Below the pieces are notes generated by a model that saw only the letters and a program-made list of their open reading frames with translations, had not been told where the DNA came from and did no database searches. Both the position numbers and the translations under genes were made by a program. Positions 34,416 through 43,991 of a DNA stretch of 51,363 nt are shown one piece after another (within the stretch, counting starts at the first letter, position 1; every line of letters starts with the position of its first letter). Origin of the DNA: a candidate division WOR-1 bacterium RIFCSPHIGHO2_01_FULL_53_15 (lineage in GTDB: Bacteria; Margulisbacteria; WOR-1; O2-12-FULL-45-9; XYB2-FULL-48-7); assembly GCA_001772335.1 (NCBI GenBank), contig METM01000031.1:1-51363 (forward strand). The letters are read 5' to 3'.

Positions 34416-34567
34416 TTATCAACCGGCCCTGAACACAGCGGTGGAAAAGATTTAATAACTTTTTGCAAAAGAACGGGGATTAAGAACCTTATCAACATAT
34501 TAACAGTCTCTTTTACTACTAACATATTTATACTATAATATATAAGACGGAAATTAATTGTTGATAA
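34416..34567. other. probable oriC (DnaA boxes, DnaA-trio, AT-rich unwinding region)
   Basis: In the dnaA-dnaN gap: TTATCAACC (34416-34424), TTATCAACA (34489-34497), then 16 nt later TACTACTAA (34514-34522), whose complement reads as the GAT trios of basal unwinding elements, then an almost pure A/T stretch to about 34545. A third TTATCAACA lies on the minus strand (34559-34567). Order box-trio-AT-rich matches the Bacillus-type unwinding element. A TATAAT at 34534-34539 may serve dnaN. Confidence 0.75.
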
Positions 34568-34586
34568 GACGCGAGGGGAGGGAAAT

Positions 34587-35726
34587 ATGGAATTTATCTG
34601 CGAGAAAAAGGAACTGCAAACCGGGGTCGCCGCGGTCGAGCGCCTGGTCGCCGCGCGCAGCACAATGCCGATCATCGGCAACGTTCTTTTCGAGGCGACA
34701 AGATCGGGCCTCAAACTCTCCGCCAATAATCTTGAGATCGGCCTTGAGCTGGTCCTGAAGGCCAATGTCACTAAAGAAGGGGCGGTCCTGCTGCCGGCCA
34801 AAACTTTAAGCGGCATTGTTTCTAAACTGCCCGATACCTCCGTCGGGTTTAAACTGGGCGAGAATGGCACGGTGCGCATAAGCTACGACCAATCGCATTT
34901 TAATCTGCATTCTCTGCCGCCGGATGAATTCCCGGCTCTGCCGAAGGTCAAAGAGGGCAGGGCCTTCTCAGTTGATCCCGAACTCTTCGCGACCATGGTC
35001 TCGCAGACAATCTTTTCCGTTTCCGGCAGTGAAGACAAATATATCCTGACCGGCGTGCTTGTGGAAACCGGCAAGAGCGGCGTCGCGGGTGATAATTCGA
35101 CCCTGCGCCTGGTCGCGACCGACGGTTACCGGCTGGCGCGCAGCGGCGGAAAAACCGAAGCCAAGGGGGAGGCCGGCGTCAATGTTATCGTGCCGGCCAG
35201 GGCCATGTCGGAGCTGTCCAAGATCATCGAAGGCGGAAAGGGCGAAGCGCTCAAGGTCGTCGTTTCCGGCGAACAGATCAGCTTCCGCTACGGCGACGCC
35301 CATCTTGTTTCACGCTTGATCCAAGGACAGTTCCCCGACTATAAGCAGGTTATTCCCAAAAAGAGCTTGACTAAGATCACCCTCAACACCAGAGAATTCC
35401 TCAGGGCCGCCGAGCGGGCGGCCGTTATCGCTTCCGGGTCGGCCAATGTCACGTTATTCGAGGTCCGGTCCGGGAAGATGCATTTATCGGCGAACACGCC
35501 GGACGTCGGCAATGTGGACGAGGTCCTGGCGGCGGAGATCAAGGGTCCGGAAAAAGCGCGCGCGTCGTTTAACATCCGGCTGATCACCGATGTCCTTTCG
35601 GTGATCGAGAGCGAGAAAACAACCGTGGAACTTGGCGAGGGCTTAAGCCCCGGGCTGATCAGGCCGGAGGGCAGCGACGAATATCTCTACGTGGTGATGC
35701 CGATCAGGACGCAAGAGGCGGTCTAG
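34587..35726 (+). CDS. dnaN: DNA polymerase III beta clamp
   Basis: A 379-residue sliding clamp that tethers polymerase. Three clamp repeats are readable: N-terminal MEFICEKKELQTGVAAVERLVAARSTMPIIGNVLFEA, middle LRLVATDGYRLARS, and C-terminal GLSPGLIRPEGSDEYLYVVMPIR. GAGGGGAGGG lies 6 nt before the ATG. The stop overlaps the dciA start by 1 nt. recF, usually next, is absent here. Confidence 0.97.
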   Translation: MEFICEKKELQTGVAAVERLVAARSTMPIIGNVLFEATRSGLKLSANNLEIGLELVLKANVTKEGAVLLPAKTLSGIVSKLPDTSVGFKLGENGTVRISYDQSHFNLHSLPPDEFPALPKVKEGRAFSVDPELFATMVSQTIFSVSGSEDKYILTGVLVETGKSGVAGDNSTLRLVATDGYRLARSGGKTEAKGEAGVNVIVPARAMSELSKIIEGGKGEALKVVVSGEQISFRYGDAHLVSRLIQGQFPDYKQVIPKKSLTKITLNTREFLRAAERAAVIASGSANVTLFEVRSGKMHLSANTPDVGNVDEVLAAEIKGPEKARASFNIRLITDVLSVIESEKTTVELGEGLSPGLIRPEGSDEYLYVVMPIRTQEAV

Positions 35727-36037
35727 TGCCCGAAAAGGTCGCCGGCATCTTTGCGCGCCTTGATCAAGGAATCGGGCGGGCGGTCGAAAACTGCCGGCTC
35801 GTTGCGCTCTGGAACAGCGTGGCTGATGACCGCGTTCGGCGCAACACCGAGGCCGTTAAGATCGCCGAGCGCACGCTCTATGTTCTGACCGCCAGTCCGG
35901 CCTGGGCGGCTGAGCTCGGTTTTTTAAAAAAGGCCTTCATCAGCAAGTTCAACGACCTGGCCGGGCGCGACGCGATCAGCGATATCCGCTTCAAGCCGCT
36001 CGGCGGCCCGATTGAAAAATTTTCAGGAGGGGAGTAA
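35726..36037 (+). CDS. dciA: DciA-like (DUF721) helicase-loading protein
   Basis: A 103-residue protein. LVALWNSVADDRVRRNTEAVKIAERTLYVLTASPAWAAELGFLKKAFISKFN is the DUF721/DciA core (a KH-like fold). DciA helps load the DnaB helicase in bacteria lacking DnaC or DnaI. Its place between dnaN and gyrB, with single-base overlaps on both sides, supports a replication role. GTG start. Confidence 0.85.
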   Translation: MPEKVAGIFARLDQGIGRAVENCRLVALWNSVADDRVRRNTEAVKIAERTLYVLTASPAWAAELGFLKKAFISKFNDLAGRDAISDIRFKPLGGPIEKFSGGE

Positions 36038-39000
36038 TGGCTAAGGGCAAGTCCAGCTCGGGCTACGACGCCTCTAAGATCAAGATCCTGGGCGGCATCG
36101 ATGCGGTCAGGCTGCGTCCCGGCATGTACATCGGCACAACCGGCAAAGCCGGACTGCATCACCTGATCTACGAGGTCGTCGACAACAGCGTGGACGAGGC
36201 GCTGGCCGGCCACTGCGACACGGTCAAAGTCATTCTGCGCAAGGACAAATCGGCGACGATCGAAGACAACGGCCGCGGCATCCCGTTCGATATCCATCCC
36301 GAGACGAAGCGGCCGGCTGCCGAGGTCGTCCTAACCACCCTGCATGCCGGCGGCAAATTCGGCGACTCGGTCTACAAGGTCGCCGGGGGACTACACGGAG
36401 TGGGGGTCTCGGTCGTCAACGCGCTCTCTGAGTGGATGGAGGTCGAGATCTACCGCGAGGGCAAGGTCTATACCCAGCGCTTCAACGTCGGGGCGCCGGG
36501 CAAAGAAAAGATCGTTGCCTCAAAGGACAAAGAGCGCAGCGGCACGGTCGTCACATTCCTGCCGGACAAAAAGATCCTTGACGACATCATTTTTGATTAT
36601 GAAACAGTCAAGCACCGCCTGCAAGAGGTCGCCTTCCTCAACAAGGGGCTCAAGGTCAGCCTGCAGGACGAGCGCGACGGCAAGGCGGAGGAATTTAATT
36701 ATGAAGGCGGCGTCATCGAGTTCGTCAAGTTCCTCAACAAGGGCAAAGAGGTCGTCTACGCCCAGCCGGCCCATTTCTTCGCCGAAAAAGAGCACATCTA
36801 CGTTGAGATCGCGCTGCAGCACTGCAAGGATTATTACGACGAGAATGTTTTTTCCTACGTCAACTGCATCAGGACGCGCGAAGGGGGCACCCATCTCGTC
36901 GGTTTTAAATCCGCGCTGACCAAGGCGCTCAACAACTACGCGAAAAAGAACAACATCCTGAAAGAGAATGAGGTCCTGGCCGGCGAGGATGTGCGCGAGG
37001 GCCTGACCGCGGTCATCAACCTGCGCATTCCCAACCCGCAGTTCGAGGGTCAGACGAAGACCAAGCTCGGCAACAGCGAGGTCAAGGGGCTTGTCGACTC
37101 GATCGTGACCGACGGCCTGGGCGCCTATCTCGACAAAAATCCTGCTTCGGCGCGCGCCATTATCGAAAAATCACTGTTAGCTTTCCGCGTCCGGGCGGCG
37201 GCCAGAAAAGCGCAGGAGCTTGAGCGCAAAAAATCGGCGCTTGATACGGCCACGCTTCCCGGCAAGCTGGCCGACTGCTCCGAATCGGACCCGGCCAAGT
37301 GCGAGATCTTCATCGTTGAGGGCGACAGCGCCGGCGGCTGTTTTTCTGGTGAAACGGAAATTGCTTTGGTTGATGGCAGGAATCTGAGCTTCAAAGAATT
37401 ATTAATAGAATGGCAGGCGGGAAAAACCAACTATTGTTATACAATTAAAGATGATTTAAGCATCGGCATTGAAAAAATTGTTCGCCCCCGCGTCACCAAA
37501 AATAATGCCGAAGTTATTAAGATCACGCTGGATAATAACCAATCAATAACCTGCACCCCGGATCACAGATTTATGTTAAGAGACGGATCGTTTATTGAGG
37601 CCGGGAATTTGAGCCCAAGCATGAGCATCATGCCCTTGAACCGGAAGCTCTCCGAGCGCAAGGGCAGGATAACCATCGCGGGCTACGAAATGGCGCTGAA
37701 TCCCAAAACCCATAAATGGATATTTACACATGTGCTGGCGGACGAATTCAACCTCAAGCGGGGCAAATACAGCAAGGGCGACGGAGACCACAAGCATCAT
37801 GCCGATTTTCGGAAATTGAACAACAGTCCGGACAACATTGTCCGAATGGGAGCCGAAGCGCACATGGCTTTGCACCGGGGGAGGTTGAAACATACACTTC
37901 ATCGGCCGGACGCGATTGAAAAATGCAATCTGATTAAAAGAAAGCCGGAATATCGCGAAAAGCTTTCGAGAAAGATAAGAGAAGAATATGGCCGAATTTT
38001 GAGCGCGAAGGCCAAAAAGCAATGGATAAACCCGGGCTACGTGGAATTTATGAAGAAGAAATTCAAGGAGTTTTATGATCGGAATTCCGATTATCGAGAG
38101 AAATCACTGGCCACGCTGGTTAAGGCGCAAAGGGAATATTGGGGCAAACCCGCCAATCGTGAAAAGCAATCGGAGAGAGTGAGGAATTACTTCGCCAACC
38201 AGCCGGAAGTCAGGGCGCTCTATTCAGACAAGGCAAGAAAACAATGGGGAAGCCATGAGCTTTTGGCCTGGAGAAGCGCTAAAACTCGGACGCAATGGAC
38301 CGACCTGGTGTCTCTGGAAACATTGAAGAACAGGTTTTTTGGCGGCAACGAGGCCGAATTAATTGAGGCGGCGCAAAATTACAACCATAAAATTATCAAA
38401 ATTGAAAAGGCCAAAGAGAAGATAGATGTTTATGATATCGAAGTTCCTAACACGCACAACTTTGCCCTGGCTTCTGGAATTTTTGTTCATAATAGCGCCA
38501 AGCAGGGGCGGGACAGAAAATTCCAGGCCATCCTGCCGCTCAAAGGCAAGATCCTCAACGTCGAAAAAGCGCGCCTCGACAAGATCCTGGCTAACAATGA
38601 GATCCGCACCCTCATCACGGCGATCGGCCCGGGGGTCGTGACAGTTCTCAAGGGGGACGGCAACGGCGAGACCGAGACGGAACTCACCCCCGAAGAACTG
38701 CACAAGCGCCTGCGCTACCACAAGATCATTCTGCTCTGCGACGCCGACGTCGACGGCGCGCACATTCGCACGCTGATCCTGACCTTTTTCTACCGCTACG
38801 CCAGGGAGCTGGTCGAGAACGGCAATCTCTACATCGCCCAGCCGCCGCTTTACTTATTAAAGAAAGGCAAAGCGCAGTACTGGCTCCACTCTGATAAGGA
38901 GATGGAAGCCAAAATTAAAGAGGTCGGCAAAGAAGGGACGAGCTTGCAGCGCTACAAAGGCCTGGGCGAAATGAACCCCGTTCAGCTCTGGGAGACGACG

Positions 39001-39153
39001 CTCAACCCGGAAACGCGGACGATGCTCAAGGTCACGCTCGATGACGCCGAGGTGGCCGACGAAATTTTCAAGGTCCTCATGGGCTCCGAAGTCGAGCCGC
39101 GCCGCGAATTTATCGAAAAACACGCTAAGGACGTGAAGAGGTTAGACATATAA
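36037..39153 (+). CDS. gyrB: DNA gyrase subunit B containing an intein
   Basis: 1038 codons; after protein splicing GyrB would be 653 residues, a normal length. The extein has the GHKL ATPase ([47 protein letters not shown]), the transducer, and the Toprim domain. The Toprim motif EGDSAGG is interrupted after residue 434 and resumes [30 protein letters not shown]; the metal-binding Asp residues are in [19 protein letters not shown]. Splicing is needed for function, because the insertion splits the catalytic Toprim fold. GGAGGGG precedes the ATG; it overlaps gyrA by 1 nt. Confidence 0.97.
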   Translation: MAKGKSSSGYDASKIKILGGIDAVRLRPGMYIGTTGKAGLHHLIYEVVDNSVDEALAGHCDTVKVILRKDKSATIEDNGRGIPFDIHPETKRPAAEVVLTTLHAGGKFGDSVYKVAGGLHGVGVSVVNALSEWMEVEIYREGKVYTQRFNVGAPGKEKIVASKDKERSGTVVTFLPDKKILDDIIFDYETVKHRLQEVAFLNKGLKVSLQDERDGKAEEFNYEGGVIEFVKFLNKGKEVVYAQPAHFFAEKEHIYVEIALQHCKDYYDENVFSYVNCIRTREGGTHLVGFKSALTKALNNYAKKNNILKENEVLAGEDVREGLTAVINLRIPNPQFEGQTKTKLGNSEVKGLVDSIVTDGLGAYLDKNPASARAIIEKSLLAFRVRAAARKAQELERKKSALDTATLPGKLADCSESDPAKCEIFIVEGDSAGGCFSGETEIALVDGRNLSFKELLIEWQAGKTNYCYTIKDDLSIGIEKIVRPRVTKNNAEVIKITLDNNQSITCTPDHRFMLRDGSFIEAGNLSPSMSIMPLNRKLSERKGRITIAGYEMALNPKTHKWIFTHVLADEFNLKRGKYSKGDGDHKHHADFRKLNNSPDNIVRMGAEAHMALHRGRLKHTLHRPDAIEKCNLIKRKPEYREKLSRKIREEYGRILSAKAKKQWINPGYVEFMKKKFKEFYDRNSDYREKSLATLVKAQREYWGKPANREKQSERVRNYFANQPEVRALYSDKARKQWGSHELLAWRSAKTRTQWTDLVSLETLKNRFFGGNEAELIEAAQNYNHKIIKIEKAKEKIDVYDIEVPNTHNFALASGIFVHNSAKQGRDRKFQAILPLKGKILNVEKARLDKILANNEIRTLITAIGPGVVTVLKGDGNGETETELTPEELHKRLRYHKIILLCDADVDGAHIRTLILTFFYRYARELVENGNLYIAQPPLYLLKKGKAQYWLHSDKEMEAKIKEVGKEGTSLQRYKGLGEMNPVQLWETTLNPETRTMLKVTLDDAEVADEIFKVLMGSEVEPRREFIEKHAKDVKRLDI
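37339..38493 (+). mobile_element. GyrB intein with HNH-type homing endonuclease
   Basis: 385 residues from Cys435 to Asn819 of the precursor, with Ser as the +1 extein residue. Splicing motifs: block [14 protein letters not shown], block [13 protein letters not shown] (TxxH), block [17 protein letters not shown] and block G ASGIFVHN. Between B and F lies an endonuclease with [19 protein letters not shown]...EAHMALH, the HNH pattern, followed by repeated helical AKKQW/YREK/ARKQW units likely to bind DNA. All splicing residues look intact. The DNA is more AT-rich than flanking gyrB, consistent with horizontal entry. The site is that of the cyanobacterial GyrB intein (from memory). Confidence 0.95.
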
Positions 39154-41756
39154 TGGCGAGAAAAAAAGCCAAGGAACCGGAACCGGCGAAGGAGCAGGCC
39201 AAGGAAGTTTTGACCGCGCAGGTTCTGCCGACGACGATCGAAGCCGAGATGAAATCGTCCTACATCGATTACGCGATGTCGGTCATCGTCGGCCGGGCTC
39301 TGCCGGATGTCAGGGACGGCTTTAAGCCGGTCCACCGCCGCATCCTTTTTGCCATGGACGAGCTGGGCCTCCAGCCCGGCAAGCCGTACAAGAAATCGGC
39401 CAGGGTCGTCGGTGAAGTTTTGGGTAAATACCATCCGCATGGCGACTCGGCGGTTTACGAAGCCATGGTCAGGATGGCGCAGGAATTTTCTCTCCGCTAC
39501 CCGCTGGTAGACGGGCAGGGGAACATGGGCTCGGTCGACGGCGACTCCCCCGCGGCCATGCGCTACACCGAGGCGCGGCTTTCGAAATTCGCCGTCGAGA
39601 TGATGGGAGACATCGAGAAGGAGACGGTCAACTTCGGGCCGAACTTCGACGAGTCCCTGCAGGAGCCGCTGGTTCTGCCGTCCAGGATCCCCAATTTATT
39701 GATCAACGGCTCTTCCGGCATCGCCGTCGGCATGGCCACCAACATCCCGCCGCAAAATATCGCGGAGGTCGTTGACGGACTGACCCTCTTGATCGATGAG
39801 CCGGAGACGCCGATCGAAGAACTGCTCAAGGTCGTCAAGGGCCCGGATTTTCCGACCGGCGGCCTCATCTGCGGCAAACAGGGGATCAGGGACGCGTACA
39901 CGACCGGCCGCGGCATCCTGACGCTGCGGGCGCGCTATGACTCGGAGCCGGTCAGGGGCGGTAAGGAGGCCATTATCGTGACCGAGATCCCGTACCAGGT
40001 CAATAAGGCCGAGTTGATCGAACAGATCGCTAATCAGGTCAAGGAGAAAAAGATCATCGGCATTTCTGATTTGCGCGACGAATCGGATCGCGCAGGCATG
40101 CGGATCTATATTGAATTAAAACGTGACGCGACGCGCGACGTCGTCTTAAATCAGCTTTTCAAACACACTAACTTACAAACCACTTTCGGCGTTAATCTGG
40201 TCGCCCTGGTCAACGGCGAACCGAAACTCCTGAACCTGCGCGAGATGATGGTCGAGTACCTCAAGCACCGCGAAGAGGTCGTGACCCGGCGCGCCAAATA
40301 CGACCTGCGCAAGGCCGAGGAGCAAGCCCATATACTGGAAGGCCTGGTCATCTGCGTCGGGAACATCGACGCGATCGTCAACCTGATCAAGAAAGCCAAG
40401 AACATTGACGAAGCGCGCGAAGGCCTGATGCAGAAGTTCGACCTTTCAAAGATCCAGGCGCAGGCGATCCTTGACCTCAAACTTCAGCGCCTAACCCAGC
40501 TCGAGCGGCTGAAGATCGAAGAAGAGCTCAAGGCGCTCAAAAAATTGATCGGCGAACTCAAAGAGATCCTCGCCAGCCGCAAAAAGCTGATGGGGATAGT
40601 CAAGAAGGAGCTCGTCGAGACCAAGGAAAAATACGGCGACAACCGCCGGACCGATCTCGTGGCGGCGGCCGAAGACATTAACATCGAACAGCTGATCCCC
40701 GTGATGGAGGTGGCCGTCCTCATCACACGTGACGGCTATATCAAGCGCGTGCCGGTCTCGGTCTTCAAGTCGCAGCTGCGGGGCGGGCGCGGCGTTTCCG
40801 GCATGACGACGCGCGAGGAAGACGAGATCGAGAATATTTTTACGGCGTCGACCCACGCCTATGTCCTTTTCTTCACCAACCGGGGCCGGGTCTACAAGTT
40901 AAAGGTTTACGACCTGCCCGAAGCCAGCCGGGCCGGCAAGGGCCAGGCCATCCCCAACGTGTTGCAGGTGGAACAGGGGGAGACGGTGACGGCGGCCGTG
41001 CCGGTCACTGATTTTGAAAAGAAGACGTTCCTGGTGATGTCGACGCGCAACGGCATGGTCAAGAAAGTGCCGCTGGAGGATTTTGCCAACATCCGCCGGT
41101 CCGGCATCATCGCCATCAAGCTCAAGGACGCGGATGAATTGCGCTGGGTCCAGGAGACCGACGGCAAGCGCGAGGTCATCCTCGGCGCGCAGAGCGGCCT
41201 GATGATCCGCTTCTCGGAAAAAGACGTGCGGCCGATGGGGCGCACGGCCAGCGGCGTGCGCGGCATTCGCCTCGGCAAGGGGGACAAGCTGGTTTCCATG
41301 GATATCATTGCCGACGGCGGCGACCTGCTCACCATTTCCGAGCGCGGCTATGGCAAGCGCATGAAGCTTGATGAATTCTCCGCCCAGAACCGCGGCGGCA
41401 AGGGGCACATTGCCATCAAGCTAAGGGATGAGGACAAAGTTGCGAAGATGGTCATCATTAAAGGCAGCGACGAACTGCTATTCGTCACGGCACAGGGGAC
41501 GATGAGCCGGCAAAAGGCCGCCGGCATCACAACTCAGGGGCGCTACGCCAAAGGGGTGCGCATCCAGCGCATTGATGAGGGCGATTCTATCGTCGATCTG
41601 GCGCGGGTGATCTCGGAAGAGGAAGCGGCGGAAACTCTCGAAAAAGCCGTCGAATCGGAAGAAAAACGCAAGGAAGAGTTGCTCGAAAAGATCAAAGAAG
41701 AACGGGCCAAGCTGCCGCCGGCCAAACGGGGCAGAAAGAAGAAAGAGAAAAAGTAA
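39153..41756 (+). CDS. gyrA: DNA gyrase subunit A
   Basis: Breakage-reunion subunit, 867 residues. After a charged leader, [31 protein letters not shown] begins the winged-helix domain; the QRDR is [12 protein letters not shown] (Ser99, Glu103) and the catalytic Tyr is Tyr138 ([10 protein letters not shown]). The C-terminal beta-pinwheel has six-blade motifs, with the gyrase box as QNRGGKG. The tail is a Lys-rich stretch. Directly coupled to gyrB by a 1-nt overlap. Its stop abuts the convergent thioredoxin-like gene with no gap. Confidence 0.97.
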   Translation: MARKKAKEPEPAKEQAKEVLTAQVLPTTIEAEMKSSYIDYAMSVIVGRALPDVRDGFKPVHRRILFAMDELGLQPGKPYKKSARVVGEVLGKYHPHGDSAVYEAMVRMAQEFSLRYPLVDGQGNMGSVDGDSPAAMRYTEARLSKFAVEMMGDIEKETVNFGPNFDESLQEPLVLPSRIPNLLINGSSGIAVGMATNIPPQNIAEVVDGLTLLIDEPETPIEELLKVVKGPDFPTGGLICGKQGIRDAYTTGRGILTLRARYDSEPVRGGKEAIIVTEIPYQVNKAELIEQIANQVKEKKIIGISDLRDESDRAGMRIYIELKRDATRDVVLNQLFKHTNLQTTFGVNLVALVNGEPKLLNLREMMVEYLKHREEVVTRRAKYDLRKAEEQAHILEGLVICVGNIDAIVNLIKKAKNIDEAREGLMQKFDLSKIQAQAILDLKLQRLTQLERLKIEEELKALKKLIGELKEILASRKKLMGIVKKELVETKEKYGDNRRTDLVAAAEDINIEQLIPVMEVAVLITRDGYIKRVPVSVFKSQLRGGRGVSGMTTREEDEIENIFTASTHAYVLFFTNRGRVYKLKVYDLPEASRAGKGQAIPNVLQVEQGETVTAAVPVTDFEKKTFLVMSTRNGMVKKVPLEDFANIRRSGIIAIKLKDADELRWVQETDGKREVILGAQSGLMIRFSEKDVRPMGRTASGVRGIRLGKGDKLVSMDIIADGGDLLTISERGYGKRMKLDEFSAQNRGGKGHIAIKLRDEDKVAKMVIIKGSDELLFVTAQGTMSRQKAAGITTQGRYAKGVRIQRIDEGDSIVDLARVISEEEAAETLEKAVESEEKRKEELLEKIKEERAKLPPAKRGRKKKEKK

Positions 41757-42191
41757 CTAGTCCCTGATCGAGCGCACGATCCTGGCAATCTCTTCCTGGC
41801 TCAAGAAGCCCTCGACCTTTTTATATACTTTGCCTGACGGAGTGAGAAAGATGATCGCCGGAACCGAGTGGACCTCGTAGAGGACGGCCGTCTGCGGATC
41901 GTCCAGCGTGTCGAAGCTCTTGAAGGCAGCCAGGTTTTCTTCCCCGGACTCGAGCTTGTTGGCGACCGCGACCGCCCGCAGCGACTCTTTTTCCCCCGCG
42001 TGATAGAGGGTGATGACTGTTGGCAAACCCTCGGCAGATGGGCGACGAGCGGGCAGAGTGGTGGTCGTTGTTAATATCGTTTCGGGCGCGGCGGCGGGCG
42101 CCTCAGCCGGCTTTGGCCGCGAATTAAGGAAGGCGACCCCGGCCAGGACCAGGACGAGAATAACCAGGATCCCAATAATATAGTTCTTCAT
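41757..42191 (-). CDS. membrane-anchored thioredoxin-fold protein without CXXC
   Basis: 144 residues: an N-terminal membrane helix (residues 4-25), a Pro/Ala/Thr linker, and a thioredoxin-like domain from about residue 57 (PTVITLYHAGEKESLRAVAVANKLE). The redox CXXC position reads HAGEKE, so it should not be a disulfide reductase; the cis-Pro loop VHSVPAIIFLTPSGKVYKKVEGFLSQEEIARIV is intact. Faces the periplasm if the anchor is a signal anchor. Perhaps a binding or scaffolding relative. Confidence 0.7.
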   Translation of the reverse strand: MKNYIIGILVILVLVLAGVAFLNSRPKPAEAPAAAPETILTTTTTLPARRPSAEGLPTVITLYHAGEKESLRAVAVANKLESGEENLAAFKSFDTLDDPQTAVLYEVHSVPAIIFLTPSGKVYKKVEGFLSQEEIARIVRSIRD

Positions 42192-42265
42192 TTTATGCCT
42201 CCTGAAAATTTTGCCGTTATTTTATTATAGCACCGGTTATTTAAATGTGATAGACTCTCTTGGCC

Positions 42266-42787
42266 ATGAAAAGCAAGCGCCTCAAGATCGATCTGAAAAG
42301 ATTTGCCCCATTCGTTGTCGCCGTTCTGCTCGCCGGCGGCCTGATCTCGTTCTGGCTTTGGCAGGCGCAGTCGCGGCCAGAGGGCCTGAGCGTTTATTTT
42401 GTCAAAGGCGATCAACTTATTGCGGTGAATCGCCCGATCAAAGCCGATGTGCCGTTGCTTGAGCAGGCGCTGGCTGCGCTCCTTGCCGGCCCGAGCGAAG
42501 ATGAGCGCGGCCGGGGGATGACAACGCACATCCCGGCCGGCGTCAAAGTTAAGCACATTAAACTCGAGCGTAAGATGGCGATCATTGACTTAAGCCGCGA
42601 GCTGGAGAATTACGGCGGCGGCTCCGCCCGCCTCGAGGGGATGATCGCGCAGATCGTCTATACCATGACGGGAGTTCCCGGCATCGACAAAGTCTGGATC
42701 TGGGTTGAGGGGGAGAAGGAAGTCGTTTTAGGCGGGGAGGGGTTCGTGCTTGACCGTCCGTTAGGCCGCCAGGACCTCGGCAACTAA
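42266..42787 (+). CDS. GerMN-domain membrane-anchored protein
   Basis: 173 residues: a membrane anchor (about residues 12-32) and a GerMN domain (YFVKGDQLIAVNRPI, LAALLAGPSEDERGRGMTTHIPAGVKVKHIKLE, MAIIDLSRELE, MIAQIVYTMTGVPGIDKVWIWVEG). GerMN domains occur in spore-germination GerM and in cell-wall or lipoproteins of non-sporulating bacteria; no sporulation genes are here. The ATG is chosen over the TTG 6 nt upstream. Its 3' end overlaps convergent gcvPA by 27 nt. Confidence 0.8.
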   Translation: MKSKRLKIDLKRFAPFVVAVLLAGGLISFWLWQAQSRPEGLSVYFVKGDQLIAVNRPIKADVPLLEQALAALLAGPSEDERGRGMTTHIPAGVKVKHIKLERKMAIIDLSRELENYGGGSARLEGMIAQIVYTMTGVPGIDKVWIWVEGEKEVVLGGEGFVLDRPLGRQDLGN

Positions 42788-43990
42788 TTCGTCCAGTTCG
42801 TTTCTTTTTGTCAGCTCGGTGACGCAGATGAGTTCGGAGTTTTTGAGTCCTGCCTGCCGGCAGGCAGGGTCGGAGTAATGAGTTGAGAGGTCAAGGCCGA
42901 ACGACCCATTTGTTTTTACCGCAAATTCTTTAAAGCTCGGCGTGTTCGGCCAGAGGACTTTATTGCCGAGCTTCTTTTTTAAATAATTCGATTTCTGTAG
43001 GCACAGCTCCGCCACTTTTCTCAAGCCCGCTTTCCCCATCAGCGAGAGATAGACTGTCGCGGCCAGGGCGCAGAGAGCTTCGTTACTGCAGATGTTGGAG
43101 GTCGCGCGCTCGCGCCGGATGTGCTGCTCCCTGGTCGACATGGTCAGGACAAAGCCCCGTTTGCCGTCGAGATCGCTCGTCTGGCCGACGATGCGGCCAG
43201 GCAGCTGGCGCAGAAATTCTTTTTTGGCCGCGAAGAGCCCGAGCGCCGGCCCGCCAAAACTGCGGGGGAGGCCCAGCGACTGCCCTTCGCCAACGACAAT
43301 ATCGGCGCCGTATTCCCCCGGGGGCTTCAACAGCCCGAGTGAAATCGGGTCGACGCTGGCAATAAAGAGGGCGCCCTGCGCGTGAACTTTATCCGCCAGG
43401 CCATTGACCTCTTCGATGTTGCCGAAGAAGTTGGGCTGCTGAATAATATAGCAAGAGGAGTTCGGAGTAATGAGTTCGGAGTTCGGAGTCAGGCCGGTCT
43501 TGGGATCAAAAGGAATTTCTTTCAGAGCAAGATCGGCGGCGGTGCAATATGTTTTTAAGACAGCGCGATAGTTGGGATTAACAGCTTGTGAAACAACGAT
43601 TTCTTTGCGGCCGGTTATCCGGCAGGCCATAAATGCCGCTTCGGCCAGCGCCGTTGCCCCGTCGTACATCGAAGCGTTGACAACCGCCATGCCGGTCAGC
43701 TCGCCGATGAGCGATTGGTATTCGTAGATCGCCTCAAGCGTTCCCTGGCTGGCCTCGGGCTGGTAGGGAGTGTAGGCGGTGTAGAATTCGGAGCGGCCGA
43801 TGACGTGATTGACCGCGCTGGGGATGAAGTGGTTGCAGCTTCCGCCGCCGAGAAATGAAGACGGCTTATTTTGTTGGGCGGCCCTTGATAGTTCTTCAAC
43901 GAGCTCCGGCTCGCTCAGCGGCCTTGGAAGATCGAGCGGTGTTTTGAGCCGTACTTTGTCGGGGATGTCGGCGAAAAGGTTGGCGGCCAC
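42761..43990 (-). CDS. gcvPA: glycine dehydrogenase (decarboxylating) subunit 1
   Basis: P-protein N-terminal half of the glycine cleavage system. LFADIPDKVRLKTPLDLPRPLSEPEL, GGGSCNHFIPSAVNHV, YTPYQPEASQGTLEAIYEYQSLIGELTGM, PNFFGNIEE and GFVLTMSTREQHIRRERATSNICSNEAL are diagnostic. The GTG start at 43990, 1 nt after gcvH, gives 409 residues and lacks about 25 N-terminal residues of other GcvPA proteins. Two word-repeat inserts lie in the gene, one holding a 20-bp palindrome. gcvPB, carrying the PLP lysine, is not in the window. Confidence 0.93.
   Translation of the reverse strand: MAANLFADIPDKVRLKTPLDLPRPLSEPELVEELSRAAQQNKPSSFLGGGSCNHFIPSAVNHVIGRSEFYTAYTPYQPEASQGTLEAIYEYQSLIGELTGMAVVNASMYDGATALAEAAFMACRITGRKEIVVSQAVNPNYRAVLKTYCTAADLALKEIPFDPKTGLTPNSELITPNSSCYIIQQPNFFGNIEEVNGLADKVHAQGALFIASVDPISLGLLKPPGEYGADIVVGEGQSLGLPRSFGGPALGLFAAKKEFLRQLPGRIVGQTSDLDGKRGFVLTMSTREQHIRRERATSNICSNEALCALAATVYLSLMGKAGLRKVAELCLQKSNYLKKKLGNKVLWPNTPSFKEFAVKTNGSFGLDLSTHYSDPACRQAGLKNSELICVTELTKRNELDELVAEVLAA
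42826..42885 (-). repeat. composite insert in gcvPA: word repeat split by a 20-bp palindrome
   Basis: gagttcggagt...gagt, then the perfect palindrome CCTGCCTGCCGGCAGGCAGG (42849-42868), then ggtcggagtaatgagttgag. It encodes SDPACRQAGLKNSELI, inserted where other GcvPA proteins run straight through. Confidence 0.75.
43452..43490 (-). repeat. GGAGTTC/GGAGTAATGA word repeat in gcvPA
   Basis: gaggagttc-ggagtaatga-gttcggagttc-ggagtc in frame, encoding LTPNSELITPNSS before the PNFFG motif. Confidence 0.75.
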
Positions 43991-43991
43991 C

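Noticed and set aside
37339..38493. Group I or II intron or a frameshifted insertion in gyrB
   Set aside because: The reading frame is open throughout and has all protein-splicing blocks, so it is an intein.
42188..42556. Leftward frame overlapping the GerMN gene
   Set aside because: Antisense to a well-supported domain; no motif or start signal.
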